From contig JAKSZU010000032.1 in the NCBI GenBank assembly GCA_026018925.1, positions 372,001 to 436,000 on the forward strand: a stretch of DNA of 64,000 bases, in the 5' to 3' direction. A program made the translations under genes and the position numbers. The DNA is from Tupaia tana (lineage: Eukaryota > Chordata > Mammalia > Scandentia > Tupaiidae). The notes under the pieces were generated by a model that was not told where the DNA came from, searched no databases, and saw only the letters and a list, made by a program, of their open reading frames with translations. This document shows, piece after piece, positions 41,501 to 51,934 of this stretch. Positions within the stretch are counted from its first letter, which is position 1. Each line of letters begins with the position of its first letter.

Positions 41501-44500
41501 AACCCTAACCGAACCTGAAGCCTAACTCAAACCATAGACCTAACCCTAACCCTAGGCCGACACCTGAAGCTCAACCCCAACCCTAACCTGACCCTGAGGC
41601 TATCTCCAACCGTAACACTGAACCGAAAACTAACAGTAGCCCTAAATTACTCCCTCAAACTAAGTTCAATCCTAACCTAACCTGAAGCCTAAATGAAACC
41701 ATAGACCTAACCCTAACCCTAGGCGGACACCTTATGCTTAACACCCACCCTAACCTGACCCTGACGCTTACTCCAACTGTAACAGTTAACCGAAAACTAA
41801 CAGTAGCCCTAAACTTACTCGCTCAAACTAAGTTCAAACCTAACCTAACCTGAAGCCTAACTCAAATCATAGACCTAACCCTAACAATAGGCGGACACCT
41901 GAAGCTCAACCCCAACCCTAACCTGATCCTGACGCTATCTCCAACCGTAACACTGAACCGAAAACTAACAGTAGCCCTATACTTACTCACTCAAACTAAT
42001 TTCAAACGTAACCTAACCTGAAGCCTAAATCAAACCACAGACCTAACTCTAACCCTAGGAGGACACCTTAAGCTCAACTCCAACCCTAACCTGACCCTGA
42101 CGCTATCTCCAACCGTAACACTGAACCGAAAACTAACAATAGCCCTAAACTTACTCACTCAAACTAAGTTCAAAAGTAACCTAACCTGGAGCCTATATCA
42201 AACCATGGACCTAACCCTAACCCTACGCGGACACCTCAAGCTAACCCCAACCTTAACCTGACCCTGACGCTAACTCCAACCATAATACTGAACCGAAAAC
42301 TAACAGTAGCCCTAAACTTACTCCCTCAAACTAAGTTCAGAAATAACCTAACCTGAAGCCTAAATCAAACCATACACCTAACCCTAACCCTAGGCGGACA
42401 CCTTAACTTCAACCCCAAACCTAACCTGGCCCTGAGGCTAACTCCAACCGTAACAGTTACCCGAAAACTAACAGTAGCCCTAAACTTACTCCCTCAAACT
42501 AAGTTCAAACCTAACGTAACCTGAAGCCTAAATCAAACGATACATCTACCCCTAAACCTAGGCGGAGACATGAAGCTCAACCCCAACCCTAACCTGACCC
42601 TGACGCTATCTCCAACCGTAACACTGAACCGAAAACTAACAGTAGCCCTAAACTTACGCCCTCATACTAAGTTCAAACCTAACCTAACCTGAAGCCTAAC
42701 TCAAACCACAGACCTAACCCTAAACCTAGGCGGACACCTTAAGCTCAACCCCAACCCTAACCTGACCCTGACGCTTACTCCAACCGTAACAGTTAACCGA
42801 ACACTGACAGTAGCCCTAAACTTACTCCCTGAAACTAACTTCAAACCTAACCTAACCTGAAGCCTAAATCAAACCATACACCTAACCTAACCCTAGGCGG
42901 ACACCTTATGCTCAACCCCAATCCTAACCTGACTCTCACGCTAACTCCAACCGTAACACTGAACCGAAAACTAACAGTAGCCCTAAACTTATTCCCTCAA
43001 ACTAACTTCAAACCTAACCTAACCTGAAGACTAACTCAAACCATAGACCTAACCCTAACCCTCGGCGGACACCTGAAGCTCAAGCACAACCCTAACCTGA
43101 CCCTGACGCTATCTCGAACCGTAACACTGAACCGAAAACTAACAGTAGCCCTAAACTTGCTCCCTAAAACTAAGTTCAAACCTAACCTAACCTGAAGCCT
43201 ATCTCAAACCACAGACCTAACCCTAACCCTAGGCGGACACCTTAAACTCAACCCCAACCCTAACCGGACACTCACGCTAACTCCAAATGTAACACTGAAC
43301 CAAAAACTAACAGTAGCCCTAAACTTAGTCCCTCAAACTAACTTCAAACCTAACCTAACCTGAAGCCTAAATTAAACCATACACCTAACCCTAACCCTAG
43401 GCGGACACCTTAAGTTCAACCCCAACCCTAACCTGACCCTCACGCTAACTCCAAACGTAACACTGAACCGAAAACTAACAGTAGCCCTAAACTAACTCCC
43501 TCAAACTAAGTTCAATCCTAACCTAACCTGAAGCCTAAATGAAACCATAGACCTAACCCTAACCCTAGGCGGACACCTTATGGTTAACCCCCACCCTAAC
43601 CTGACCCTGACGCTTACTCCAACCGTAACAGTTAAACGAAAACTAACAGTAGCCCTAAACTTACTCCCTCAAACTAAGTTCAAACCTATCTTTACCTGAA
43701 GCCTAAATCAAACCATACACCTAACCCTAACCCTAGGCGGATACCTTAAGCTCAACCCCAAACCTAACCTGACCCTGACACTTACACCAAACGTAACAGT
43801 TAACCGAAAACTAACAGTAGCCCTAAACTGACTCCCTCAAACTAAGTTCAAACCTAACCTAACCTGAAGCCTAAATCAAATCTTAGACCTAACCCTAACC
43901 CTAGTCGGACACCTTACGCTTAACCCCCACACTAACCTGACCCTGACGCTTACTCCAACTGTAACAGTTAACCAAAAACTAACAGTAGCCCTAAACTTAC
44001 TCCATCAAACTAACTTAAAACCTAACCTAACCTGAAGCCTAAATGAAACCATACACCTAACCCTAACCCTAGGCGGACACCTTAAGCTCAACCCCAAACC
44101 TAACCAGACCTCCAGGCTAACTCCAACCATATCACTGAACCGAAAACTAAGAGTAGCCCTAAACTGACTCCCTCAAACTAAGTTCAAACCTAACCTAACC
44201 TGAAGCCTAAATCAAATCTTAGACCTAACCATAACCATAGGCGGACACCTTAAGCTCAACTCCAACTCTAAACTGACCCTGACGCTATCTCCAACCGTAA
44301 CACTGAACCGAAAACTAACAGTAGTCCTAAACTTACTCACTCAAACTAAGTTCAACCGTAACCTAACCTGGAGCCTAAATCAAACCATGGACTTTACCCT
44401 AACCCTAGGCGGAAACCTCAAGCTAACCCCAACCCTAACCTGACCCTGACGCTAACTCCAACCATAATACTGAACCGAAAACTAACAGTAGCCCTAAACT

Positions 44501-47413
44501 TTCACCCTCAAACTAAGTTCAAACCTAACCTAACCTGAAACCTAAATCAAACCATACACCTTACCCTAACCCTAGGCGGACACCTTAACTTCAACCCCAA
44601 ACCTAACCTGACCCTGACGCTTACTCCAACTGTAACAGTTAACCGAAAACTAACAGTAGCCCTAAACTTACTCTCTCAAACTAAGTTCAAACATAACCTA
44701 ACCTGAAGCCTAAATCAAACCATACACCTAACCCTAACCCTAGGCGGACACCTTAAGCTCTACCCCAACCCTAACCTGGCCCAGACGCTAACTCCAACCG
44801 TAACAGTTACCCGAAAACTAACAGTAGCCCTAAACTTACTCCATCAAACTAAGTTCAAACCTAACCTAACCTGAAGCCTAAATCAAATCTTAGACCTAAC
44901 CCTAACCCTAGGTGGACACCTTATGCTTAACCCCCACCATAACCTGACCCTGACGCTTACTCCAACCGTAACAGTTAAACGAAAACTAACAGTAGCCCTA
45001 AACTTACTCCCTCAAAATAAGTTCAAACCTATCCTAACCTGAAGCCTACATCAAACCATACACCTAACCCTAACCCTAGGCGGATACCTTAAGCTCTACC
45101 CCAAACCTAACGTGACCCTGACACTTACACCAACCGTAACAGTTAACCGAAAACTAACAATAGCCCTATACTGACTCCCTCAAACGAAGTTCAAACCTAA
45201 CCTAACCTGAAGCCTAAATCAAATCTTAGACCTAACCCTAACCCTAGGTGGACACCTTATGCTTAACCCCCACCCTAACCTGACCCTGACGCTTACTCCA
45301 ACTGTAACAGTTAACCGAAAACTAACAGTAGCCCTAAACTTACTCCATCAAACTAACTTCAAACCTAATCTAACCTGAAGCCTAAATCAAACCATACACC
45401 TAACCCTAACCCTAGGCGGACACCTTAAGCTCAACCCCAAACCTAACCTGACCTCCAAGCTAACGCCAACCATATCACTGAACCGAAAACTAAGAGTAGT
45501 CCTAAACTTACTCACTCAAACCAAGTTCAAACGTAACCTAACCTGGAGCCTAAATCAAACCATGGACCTTACCCTAACCCTAGGCGGACACCTCAAGCTA
45601 ACCCCAAAGCTAACCTGACCCTGACGCTAACTCCAACCATAATACTGAACCGAAAACTAACAGTAGCCCTAAACTTACACCCTCAAACTAAGTTCAAACC
45701 AAACCTAACCTGAAACCTAAATCAAACCATAAACCTAACCCTAACCCTAGGCGGACACCTTAATCTCAACCCCAACCCTAACCTGGCCCTGACGCTAACT
45801 CCAACCGTAACAGTTTCCCGAAAACTAACAGTAGCCCTAAACTTACTCCCTCAAACTAAGTTCAAACCTAACCTAACCTGAAGCCTAAATCAAACCATAC
45901 ACCTAACCCTAACCCTAGGTGGACACCTTAAGCTCAACCCCAAACCTAACCTGACCTACAGGCTAACTCCAACCATATCACTGAACCGAAAACTAAGAGT
46001 AGTCCTAAACTTACTCGCTCAAACTAAGTTCAAACCTAACCTAACCTGAAGCCTAACTCAAACCACAGACCTAACCCTAACCCTAGGCGGACACCTTAAG
46101 CTCAACCCCAACCCTATCCGGACCCTCATGCTAACTTAAAATGTAACACTGAAGCAAAAACTAACAGTAGCCCTAAACTTACTCCCTCAAACTAAGTTCA
46201 ATCCTAACCTAACCTGAAGCCTAAATGAAACCATAGACCTAAACCTAACCCTAGGCGGACACCTTATGCTTAAACCCAACCCTAACCTGACCCTGACGCT
46301 TTCTCCAACAGTAACAGTTAACCGAAAACTAACAGTAGCCCTAAACTTACTCTCTGAAACTAACTTCAAACCTAACCTAACCTGAAGCCTAAGTCAAACC
46401 ATACACCTAACCCTAACACTAGGCGGACACCTTAAGCTCAACTCCAACCCTAACCGGACACTGACGCTAACTCCAACCGTAACAGTTACCCGAAAACTAA
46501 CAGTAGCCCTAAACTTACTCCCTCAAACTAAGTTCAAACCTAACATAACCAGAAGCCAAAATCAAACCATACACCTAACCCTAACCCTAAGCGAACACCT
46601 TAAGCTCAACCCCAACCCTAACCTGACCCTCACGCTAACTCCAACCGTAACACTGAACCGAAAACTAACAGTTGCCCTAATCTTACTCCGTCAGACTACG
46701 TTCAAACCTAACCTAACCTGAAGCCTAACTCAAACCACAGACCTAACCCTAACCCTAGGGGGACAACTTAAGCTCAACCCCAACCCTAACCGGACCCTCA
46801 CGCTAACTCCAAACGTAACACTGAACCGAAAACTAACAGTAGCCCTAAACTTACTCCCTCAAACTAAGTTCAATCCTAACCTAACCTGAAGCCTAACTCA
46901 AACAATAGACCTAACCCTAACCCTAGGCGGACACCTTAAGCTTAACCCCAACCCTAACCTGACCCTGAGGCTAAATCGAACCTTAACACTGAACCGAAAA
47001 CTAACAGTGGCCCTAAACTTACTCCCTCAAACTAAGTTCAATCCTAACCTAACCTGAAGCCTAAATGAAACCATAGACCTAACCCTAACCCTAGGCGGAC
47101 ACCTTATGCTTAACCCCCACCCTAACCTGACCCTGACGCTTACTCCATCCGTAATAGTTAAACGAAAACTAACAGTAGCCCTAAACTTACTCCCTCAAAC
47201 TAAGTTCAAACCTAACCTAACTTGAAGCCTAACTCAAACCATAGACCTAACCTTAACCCTAGGCGGACACCTGAAACTCAACCACAACCCTAACCAGACC
47301 CTGACGATATCTCCAACCGTAACACTGAACCGAAAACTAACAGTAGCCCTAAACTTACTCCCTCAAACTAAGTTCAAACCTAACCTAACCTGAAGCCTAA
47401 CTCAAACCATAGA
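35525..47413. repeat. Mixed satellite monomers up to the provirus
   Basis: Ordinary 168-bp monomers with recurring variants. The CTCCAGG type is seen near 38570, 44108 and 45955 (as CTACAGG), and the CCTCAAGCTAACCCC...CATAATACTG type near 38880, 42235, 44410 and 45590. Blocks around 44100-45700 share local similarity at a few monomers' distance. No gene, RNA or other transposon is seen. Confidence 0.85.
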
Positions 47414-47419
47414 CCTAAC
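47414..47419. repeat. Target site duplication, left copy (CCTAAC)
   Basis: Six bases CCTAAC directly precede the 5' LTR and the same six follow the 3' LTR at 53980-53985. Six-base duplications are usual for class II (betaretrovirus-like) integrations. Because CCTAAC is also the local repeat the match alone is weak evidence, but deleting the provirus plus one copy rebuilds a normal monomer core. Confidence 0.85.
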
Positions 47420-48634
47420 TGCTGGGACCATGCAGTTAACACAGGCTGAGTATGAAAGAACTGCCCCTCGTGCCTAGAGCAAGGACTCGGCTGAGGAGAA
47501 CTGTTTGCAAGGTCAACAGTTTTACGAGTTCTGGACCTCACGAATTGTTTTGCTGTACTGTCCTGCACTCAATTTCTCTGCCATGGGCCTTATTGCCATA
47601 CCCCAGTACCCCATAAAGGCACCCCCAGCCTTACTATAATTTTTACAATAATCCTGAAAGAATGCGGATCCACTAAGGCGGCAGCTGCGTAGGGCGGCGG
47701 CTGCGAACAGGAGTTACTCCCATTAGACTCACCCCACCTTCCTAGAAAATGTCAACAGAGAATGCTACATTCACTTCTCCTACTAGGGATTACATAGATA
47801 AGCATTAGAAAGGTCTGAGTTAAAGCTACTAATGGGCAAAACGACCTCAGTAGCCGAGAGGGACTCGGGGACTCATCCTTGAGGTGCTGTTACCCCAAAG
47901 ACCATAAGCCACCCTTACTCTCAGGACAAGGGCAAATTGTCATTCCCCAAGCCACAGTCATTAGCAGCATGTAGAGGGTCCCAAGTACACAGCAACCTTC
48001 AGCTACTCACAAGACCACATTCCTTTCCTATGTAGACTCACCCTCTTAGCTATAGACTACCCCAGAGATAACATAAGTATTTCACTTTAGTATATACTAA
48101 CCTTGTCTTTACTAAACCAGACAGGATTTATTTCTAGTAATTGCTACCACCCTAGCCTGAAGCTAAAGTTCTCAAAAGGCTGACCTGAGGCCAATCTGGG
48201 ACTAAAGTGATCAAGCTGGTCTGACTGAAGTGGTCAAGATTCCTGGGAGCCCTCTCATCCAAAGACCCTCCCTGGTAATCAAGATCAAAGAAGAGAATAC
48301 ACCTGAAAAATGGACTTCCTCGTTCTAAAAATTATGACTGTTTATACCTAAACAAAACAGATGTCATGTTTTATGATTATTGTTCCTATATTTTGAATGC
48401 CTTACCTTTTAGAGCAAAATGTTTCACTTACTTCCCTTCACCCATCCCACTACTGTAAAAACTCCTTCTATAATAAATACGCATGACTCCTGGCCATCAG
48501 GGCTGCAGTCTGGAGTTTACTCTGGCTGCAGTCGGCTGAGAACATGCTAAAGGGGCGTGAGGTCTCAGTCTGATTCCTGTTCACCCGCGTCGCCTCCCTG
48601 TGCACCCACCCCGGCTGGGGCACGGCTCCCGGCA
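47420..48634 (+). repeat. 5' LTR
   Basis: A 1215-bp direct repeat of 52765-53979 at an offset of 5345 bp, beginning TGCTGG and ending CCGGCA (TG...CA ends). I found four differences between the LTRs: 47549 (T/G), 47713 (G/T), 48607 (C/A) and 48628 (C/T). The start is fixed by the polypurine tract that abuts the same position in the 3' copy, and the end lies 3 bp before the primer binding site. U3 is long, and the promoter and polyadenylation elements lie near 48470. The first 58 bp of this copy duplicate the end of the env frame. Confidence 0.97.
48469..48477 (+). promoter_or_regulatory. TATA-like / poly(A) signal overlap in 5' LTR
   Basis: TATAATAAA contains both a TATA-like element and AATAAA (48472-48477). 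It is the only good AT-rich core promoter candidate near the 3' part of the LTR, with the start site expected about 25-30 bp downstream. Some class II LTRs use one AT-rich element for both roles. The U3/R/U5 limits cannot be set from sequence alone. Confidence 0.5.
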
Positions 48635-48637
48635 GAA

Positions 48638-48655
48638 TGGCGCCCAACGTGGGGC
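48638..48655 (+). promoter_or_regulatory. Primer binding site, tRNA-Lys type
   Basis: TGGCGCCCAACGTGGGGC, 3 bp after the LTR end. From family knowledge this 18-mer is complementary to the 3' end of tRNA-Lys1,2, the primer used by several betaretroviruses such as the Mason-Pfizer and Jaagsiekte groups. A 13-base repeat of its first part lies 29 bp downstream at 48667-48679. Confidence 0.92.
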
Positions 48656-48708
48656 GTCCAGGAGACTGGCGCCCAACGTACCCCACGTCGTGAAACTCAG
48701 ACAGGGAG

Positions 48709-48714
48709 GTGAGT
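48709..48714 (+). promoter_or_regulatory. Candidate major splice donor
   Basis: GGAG|GTGAGT lies about 54 bp after the primer binding site, the usual place for the 5' donor used to make spliced env RNA. It is a strong consensus match. Use is inferred. Confidence 0.6.
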
Positions 48715-48804
48715 AGACAAGGGTGAACACCCTTCCTCCTATATGGGTACTACAGACCCCCCAATATAAGAGGCTGGGTAGAGACGATTAGGAGGAAGGC
48801 CATA

Positions 48805-49118
48805 ACTAGAGATACTTTATTGCCTAGGGGCACTGCTGCACCTAAGAATCAGAACCGTAGAGATGCTTTATTGTCTAGGTACAGGCGGCCAGGGGCATTA
48901 CTGTGCCTAAGAATCAGAACCGTAGAGATGCTTTATTGCCTAGGTACAGGCAGCCAGGGGCATTACTGTACCTAAGAATCAGAACCATAGAGATGCTTTA
49001 AGTGACTAGGTATTAGCAATCTGGTGGGGCAGTGCTGTACCTAAGAATCAAAACCATACAGAATTAATTAAGTGCCTAGATGTGAGCATTCATGGGTAGT
49101 GCTACATCTAAGAATAGG
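48805..49118 (+). repeat. Tandem repeat of about 65-69 bp in the retroviral leader
   Basis: The motif CTAAGAATCAGAACCGTAGAG recurs, with AAGAATC starting at 48844, 48909, 48974, 49043 and AAGAAT at 49110: periods of 65, 65, 69 and 67 bp. Each unit also has GATGCTTTATTGCCTAGGTACAGG-like and GGGGCATTACTGT-like parts, and a partial unit precedes at 48808. The first units are nearly identical and later ones decay. No coding potential. Confidence 0.85.
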
Positions 49119-49391
49119 ATTTTGTATGTGAACATCTTAAAACGTACTTTAAAGCAGAAAGGTATTCAGGTCAGTAAAAGTCAAATCACATCATTTTGGA
49201 CACCTAAGTCCTTCTGAGCAGAAAAAATTAGAAGAGGCTGCTGCTGATTATCATAACAATTGGCTGCTGCAGGAGCTTCCTATCGTTTTCAACCATCCTT
49301 AAGTATATAATTACAAATTACAAAAAAAGGAAATTATTCAAAAGGTATCAATGTCAAAATAACCCCAGGAAAACTGTCTCTTGTAATTCTA

Positions 49392-49392
<1 letters not shown>

Positions 49393-49422
<30 letters not shown>
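49393..49422 (+). repeat. (TG)15 microsatellite
   Basis: Uninterrupted TG dinucleotides, fifteen units, inside the non-coding proviral interior. Expected to vary in length between individuals. Confidence 0.95.
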
Positions 49423-49425
<3 letters not shown>

Positions 49426-49584
49426 ATGCATGTAATATGTCATGTTACGTACTATATGTTACATGTCTGTGTAAATACAGGCCTTAAAATATTGTATTCA
49501 ATTTTGTTTATAAAAAAGAGTGCTCATAAAAATTTGTCTAAATGTTTCTCAAGTTCATATAATTTTAATAAATAAGCTGGCTTT

Positions 49585-49654
49585 AAAAAAAAAAGAAAAA
49601 AGAAAAAAAAAAAGAAAAAGAAAAAAGAAAAAAAAAAAAACAAAAAAAAACCAA
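49585..49654 (+). repeat. A-rich run
   Basis: Runs of A with single G interruptions, then one C. It opens a lysine-rich frame on the plus strand that is not a gene. It resembles an expanded poly(A) tract, possibly from an old retroposed insertion; no target duplication was identified. Confidence 0.85.
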
Positions 49655-50367
49655 AGCTTGCTAAACTGGTTAAGAGAAAAATACTTTGTGCCTAGTCTAA
49701 ATAGCCTTATCAATAGTGTTGTCTCAAAATATGTCGCTTGTATGCAGGTAAATCCTAAAACCCTCAGGCAAGGCTCTCTTAGAAATAAAAAAAAAATTAA
49801 ATTAAATTAAAAACTTAAATAAATAGCCTTGTTTCTATTAATAACTTAAAATAATAAACTTGTCTGCTAAACTAAGGCAATTTTTAATGTTAAACTTGTA
49901 AAAAATAAAAACAAAAAATATATAAGATAAAAACTGAAAAAAGGTTATAGCTATAAAAAATGTATTTCTAGTAAAAAAGGTTGAAAGGAAAGGTTTTTAT
50001 GTAAAAAGAATTTTGTGTGGTGAGTTTTTGTCTAAAGATAAAATGGCTATATCAAAACAGGAGAGAAAGAGGACAAAAACTAGAGAATGTAAAGTATGTT
50101 GTTGAATGTTTGAGTTATGTTGTAAAAGTCTAAGAAAGAGTTACAAAAATTAATCAAGTTAGTGTTCTAAAGCTAGTTTTACTATCTTTAAATGTTACAT
50201 ACAGTAAAACAACTAAAAGAAAAAAGCCCCTCCAACTAGTCCAGTTGGGGCCTCATATAGTTGTGAAGTTAGCCTGTGAGTCTGTCACACCAGAGCCAAG
50301 TAAACTGCTCTCACAGGGGCCTTAGTCTGTAAGGATGGGCCAGGAGGGTCCTTTGTAATAGTACTTC

Positions 50368-50401
50368 AAAAAAAAAAAAAGAAAAAAAGAAAAAAAAAAA
50401 A
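50368..50401 (+). repeat. Second A-rich run
   Basis: Thirty-odd A residues with a few G interruptions, followed by GCAACAGCCC. Similar to the run at 49585 and also non-coding. Confidence 0.85.
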
Positions 50402-50650
50402 GCAACAGCCCTGCTCTAGTCACTCCAAAGGCTGATTGCAAGTCAGACATTGTCAAAAATATGGCTCAACAACTCCATGACCAGATAGTCGAAAAAAGGA
50501 CAGGCTGCTGCTGAGTCATGGGACAGTTAAAGTGGCCTCTAATACCAGTAGGCTCCTTGGTCCTTGCTCCTATTAAGGACTCTATTCACTGTACTTCTAA
50601 TTTTGTTTTTTGGTCTAATTTACTCACTTTCTTACCCAATTTGTCTCTCA

Positions 50651-50653
50651 CAG
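50651..50653 (+). promoter_or_regulatory. Candidate splice acceptor upstream of env
   Basis: A pyrimidine-rich stretch ending TTTGTCTCTCACAG. With the donor at 48709 it could give a spliced env RNA. A second candidate, TTTTCTTGCTTCAG, ends at 51013 and is closer to the env frame. Neither can be chosen from sequence alone. Confidence 0.4.
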
Positions 50654-51012
50654 AATAAAGGCCTTTAAATATTACATGTTAATTGCCTCTAGACCTAGAG
50701 CCCAAGTACACCAGACACGACCCCATCGTGGAGGAGCACCTCCAAGAAAAGTGGGGAATGAAGCAGGAGCGACTCCATCTTAAAGAAGCACCTCCATTAT
50801 AAACTCCTAAATTCCTGTGACTAAAAGCTTGACTTCTCCTCTGTGCCTAAGAGTAAACAGTAATTAACATTCCTATTGTCTTTATGTTTCTTAGTAATAT
50901 AATCATCAGCCAGACCCCTTACCCTGAGCTATAAAAATCATTAAAATTCTATTATGTTTAGGTAGAGACAGAACCTACCCTAAAAAAGAATTAACCTGCT
51001 TTTCTTGCTTCA

Positions 51013-51013
51013 G
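51013..51013 (+). promoter_or_regulatory. Candidate splice acceptor nearest env
   Basis: TGCTTTTCTTGCTTCAG ends at 51013, 136 bp before the first env ATG. The pyrimidine tract and CAG are a good acceptor match, and the position suits a subgenomic env transcript. Confidence 0.45.
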
Positions 51014-51148
51014 CACTGTGCTTTTGCTTTTACATTGTTAAAACCCTACCCCCTACCCTTCTCCCCATCTAAGCCCACTACACCTTACCCTCATAAATTT
51101 GCTTAAAATGGTGATAAAACAATTATAACCACTAATCATTCTAAACTA

Positions 51149-51934
51149 ATGGGGGGAGATCCTCTTGGACATGAGCAGCCTCGCATCTCAACTCCCTTTA
51201 ATTTTTCAGCTTCCACGGAATCGCTCCCCCTTTGCTTCTCAGCCTACGGTGTTAAGCCTCTTCCATTTTGTGTTACTCTTTCTCCCATAATTCAAGTTAC
51301 AGATTCCCCTTTAACCACAGGACAGCCACTTCCCTCCAGTTATGAGGACCACACTCGTGATACGTGGACCCTAACTCTCCTTTCTCTTAAAACATATAAT
51401 AATTCATTTTTAAACACTGCACCTTCTATTCACGTACCTAAGTTACTTCCAGCTTGCCCAGCCTCAGCAGAACATTCCTGGGATGGCATTTCCTCGTGGT
51501 CCGGTTTTCCAAACTGGACCCTCTGTGTTTTCCCTATGCACGCAGTTCGTTATTTCTTAAATAATTATACTTTCTCTTTGTTTGATTGGTTCATCTCTAG
51601 CCCTAATTATGATTATCGTCTCTATTTCAAAGCTCACCCTCGTAAATTTGCTTGGGACGACTCAGCCGTACCCCCAAAGCTTCCAATTTACAGATGGTCT
51701 TCAACCGGATGGATCACCCCTATATATATGTCTTCTAATTTTAAAATTTTTCAAAGTCATATTTACCGTTTGTTTGCAGCCCTTGGTCCTGTAACCTTCC
51801 ATAGGCCTCAAAATACCCAGACATTCTACCTGCGTTCCTGTGTACGAGCTCCCTATGCAATTCTTCGCTATAATAATTCATCTCAACTTTCTTTTAAGGG
51901 GGAAAATAACCTTACCCACATTTATTATATATAG
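51149..51934 (+). CDS. env: Env SU fragment, 261 codons, ending at premature TAG
   Basis: Surface-subunit part of env. Visible features are five cysteines (residues 29, 41, 103, 126, 231) and several N-glycosylation sequons (N18, N84, N122, N139, N242 or N243, N254), as expected for a secreted glycoprotein domain. The segment around residues 230-236 (SCVRAPY) sits where class II SU proteins have a conserved cysteine-proline-tyrosine motif near the C-terminus. The first ATG begins MGGDPLG and is not followed by a hydrophobic signal, so this is a truncated SU. Without TM or a signal peptide the product would not be displayed on a membrane. The frame choice is secure because it runs directly into the TM frame; the start is only the first available ATG. 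Confidence 0.85.
   Translation: MGGDPLGHEQPRISTPFNFSASTESLPLCFSAYGVKPLPFCVTLSPIIQVTDSPLTTGQPLPSSYEDHTRDTWTLTLLSLKTYNNSFLNTAPSIHVPKLLPACPASAEHSWDGISSWSGFPNWTLCVFPMHAVRYFLNNYTFSLFDWFISSPNYDYRLYFKAHPRKFAWDDSAVPPKLPIYRWSSTGWITPIYMSSNFKIFQSHIYRLFAALGPVTFHRPQNTQTFYLRSCVRAPYAILRYNNSSQLSFKGENNLTHIYYI

Larger units (their letters stand above)
1..47419. repeat. 168-bp telomere-like satellite array, left arm
   Basis: Tandem monomers of 168 bp: the marker CTAACAGTAGCC starts at 1, 169, 337 and 505, and the spacing stays at 168 with occasional 1-3 bp slips. Each monomer holds a TAACCCTAACCCTAGGCGG core, an ACTAAGTTCAAA segment, a TAACCTAACCTGAAGCC segment and a segment ending near GAACCGAAAACTAACAG. The core is telomeric CCCTAA, and many other hexamers are one or two changes from it. 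The longest exact telomeric runs are only two to three units, so this is not a functional telomere. One plus-strand frame is open except for a TGA in most monomers, which creates meaningless open frames. No gene is seen in this arm. The relation to telomere repeats is inferred from the sequence; periodicity and core are seen directly. Confidence 0.97.
48715..51148 (+). other. Non-coding proviral interior where gag-pro-pol would be
   Basis: About 2.4 kb of AT-rich sequence with stops in all frames. It contains a roughly 65-bp tandem repeat (48805-49118), a (TG)15 run, two A-rich runs and many poly(A)-like stretches. No capsid, zinc-knuckle, protease, reverse transcriptase or integrase motif is seen. 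The longest frame of any complexity is 46 codons at 50518-50658, beginning MGQLKWPL, which I do not recognise. The short repeat AGCACCTCCA near 50733 and again near 50789 may mark an old rearrangement. An origin by replacement or deletion with later expansion is inferred. Confidence 0.8.

Noticed and set aside
47380-47568. Minus-strand frames in the two LTRs (47380-47568 and 52707-52913) and at 48468-48686
   Set aside because: Antisense to the LTR and env end. The first two are copies of one another through the LTR duplication and carry no recognisable domain.
49520-49810. Lysine-rich 96-codon frame
   Set aside because: Created by the A-rich run at 49585-49654; low complexity with no homologue-like features.
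50717-50830. Possible LTR fragment of another element (GAAGCAGGAGCGACTCCATC)
   Set aside because: The phrase is reminiscent of other mammalian LTR starts, but there are no paired ends or target duplication, so I could not support a separate insertion.
51582-51794. 70-codon plus-strand frame inside env
   Set aside because: Shadow in another frame of the SU region.
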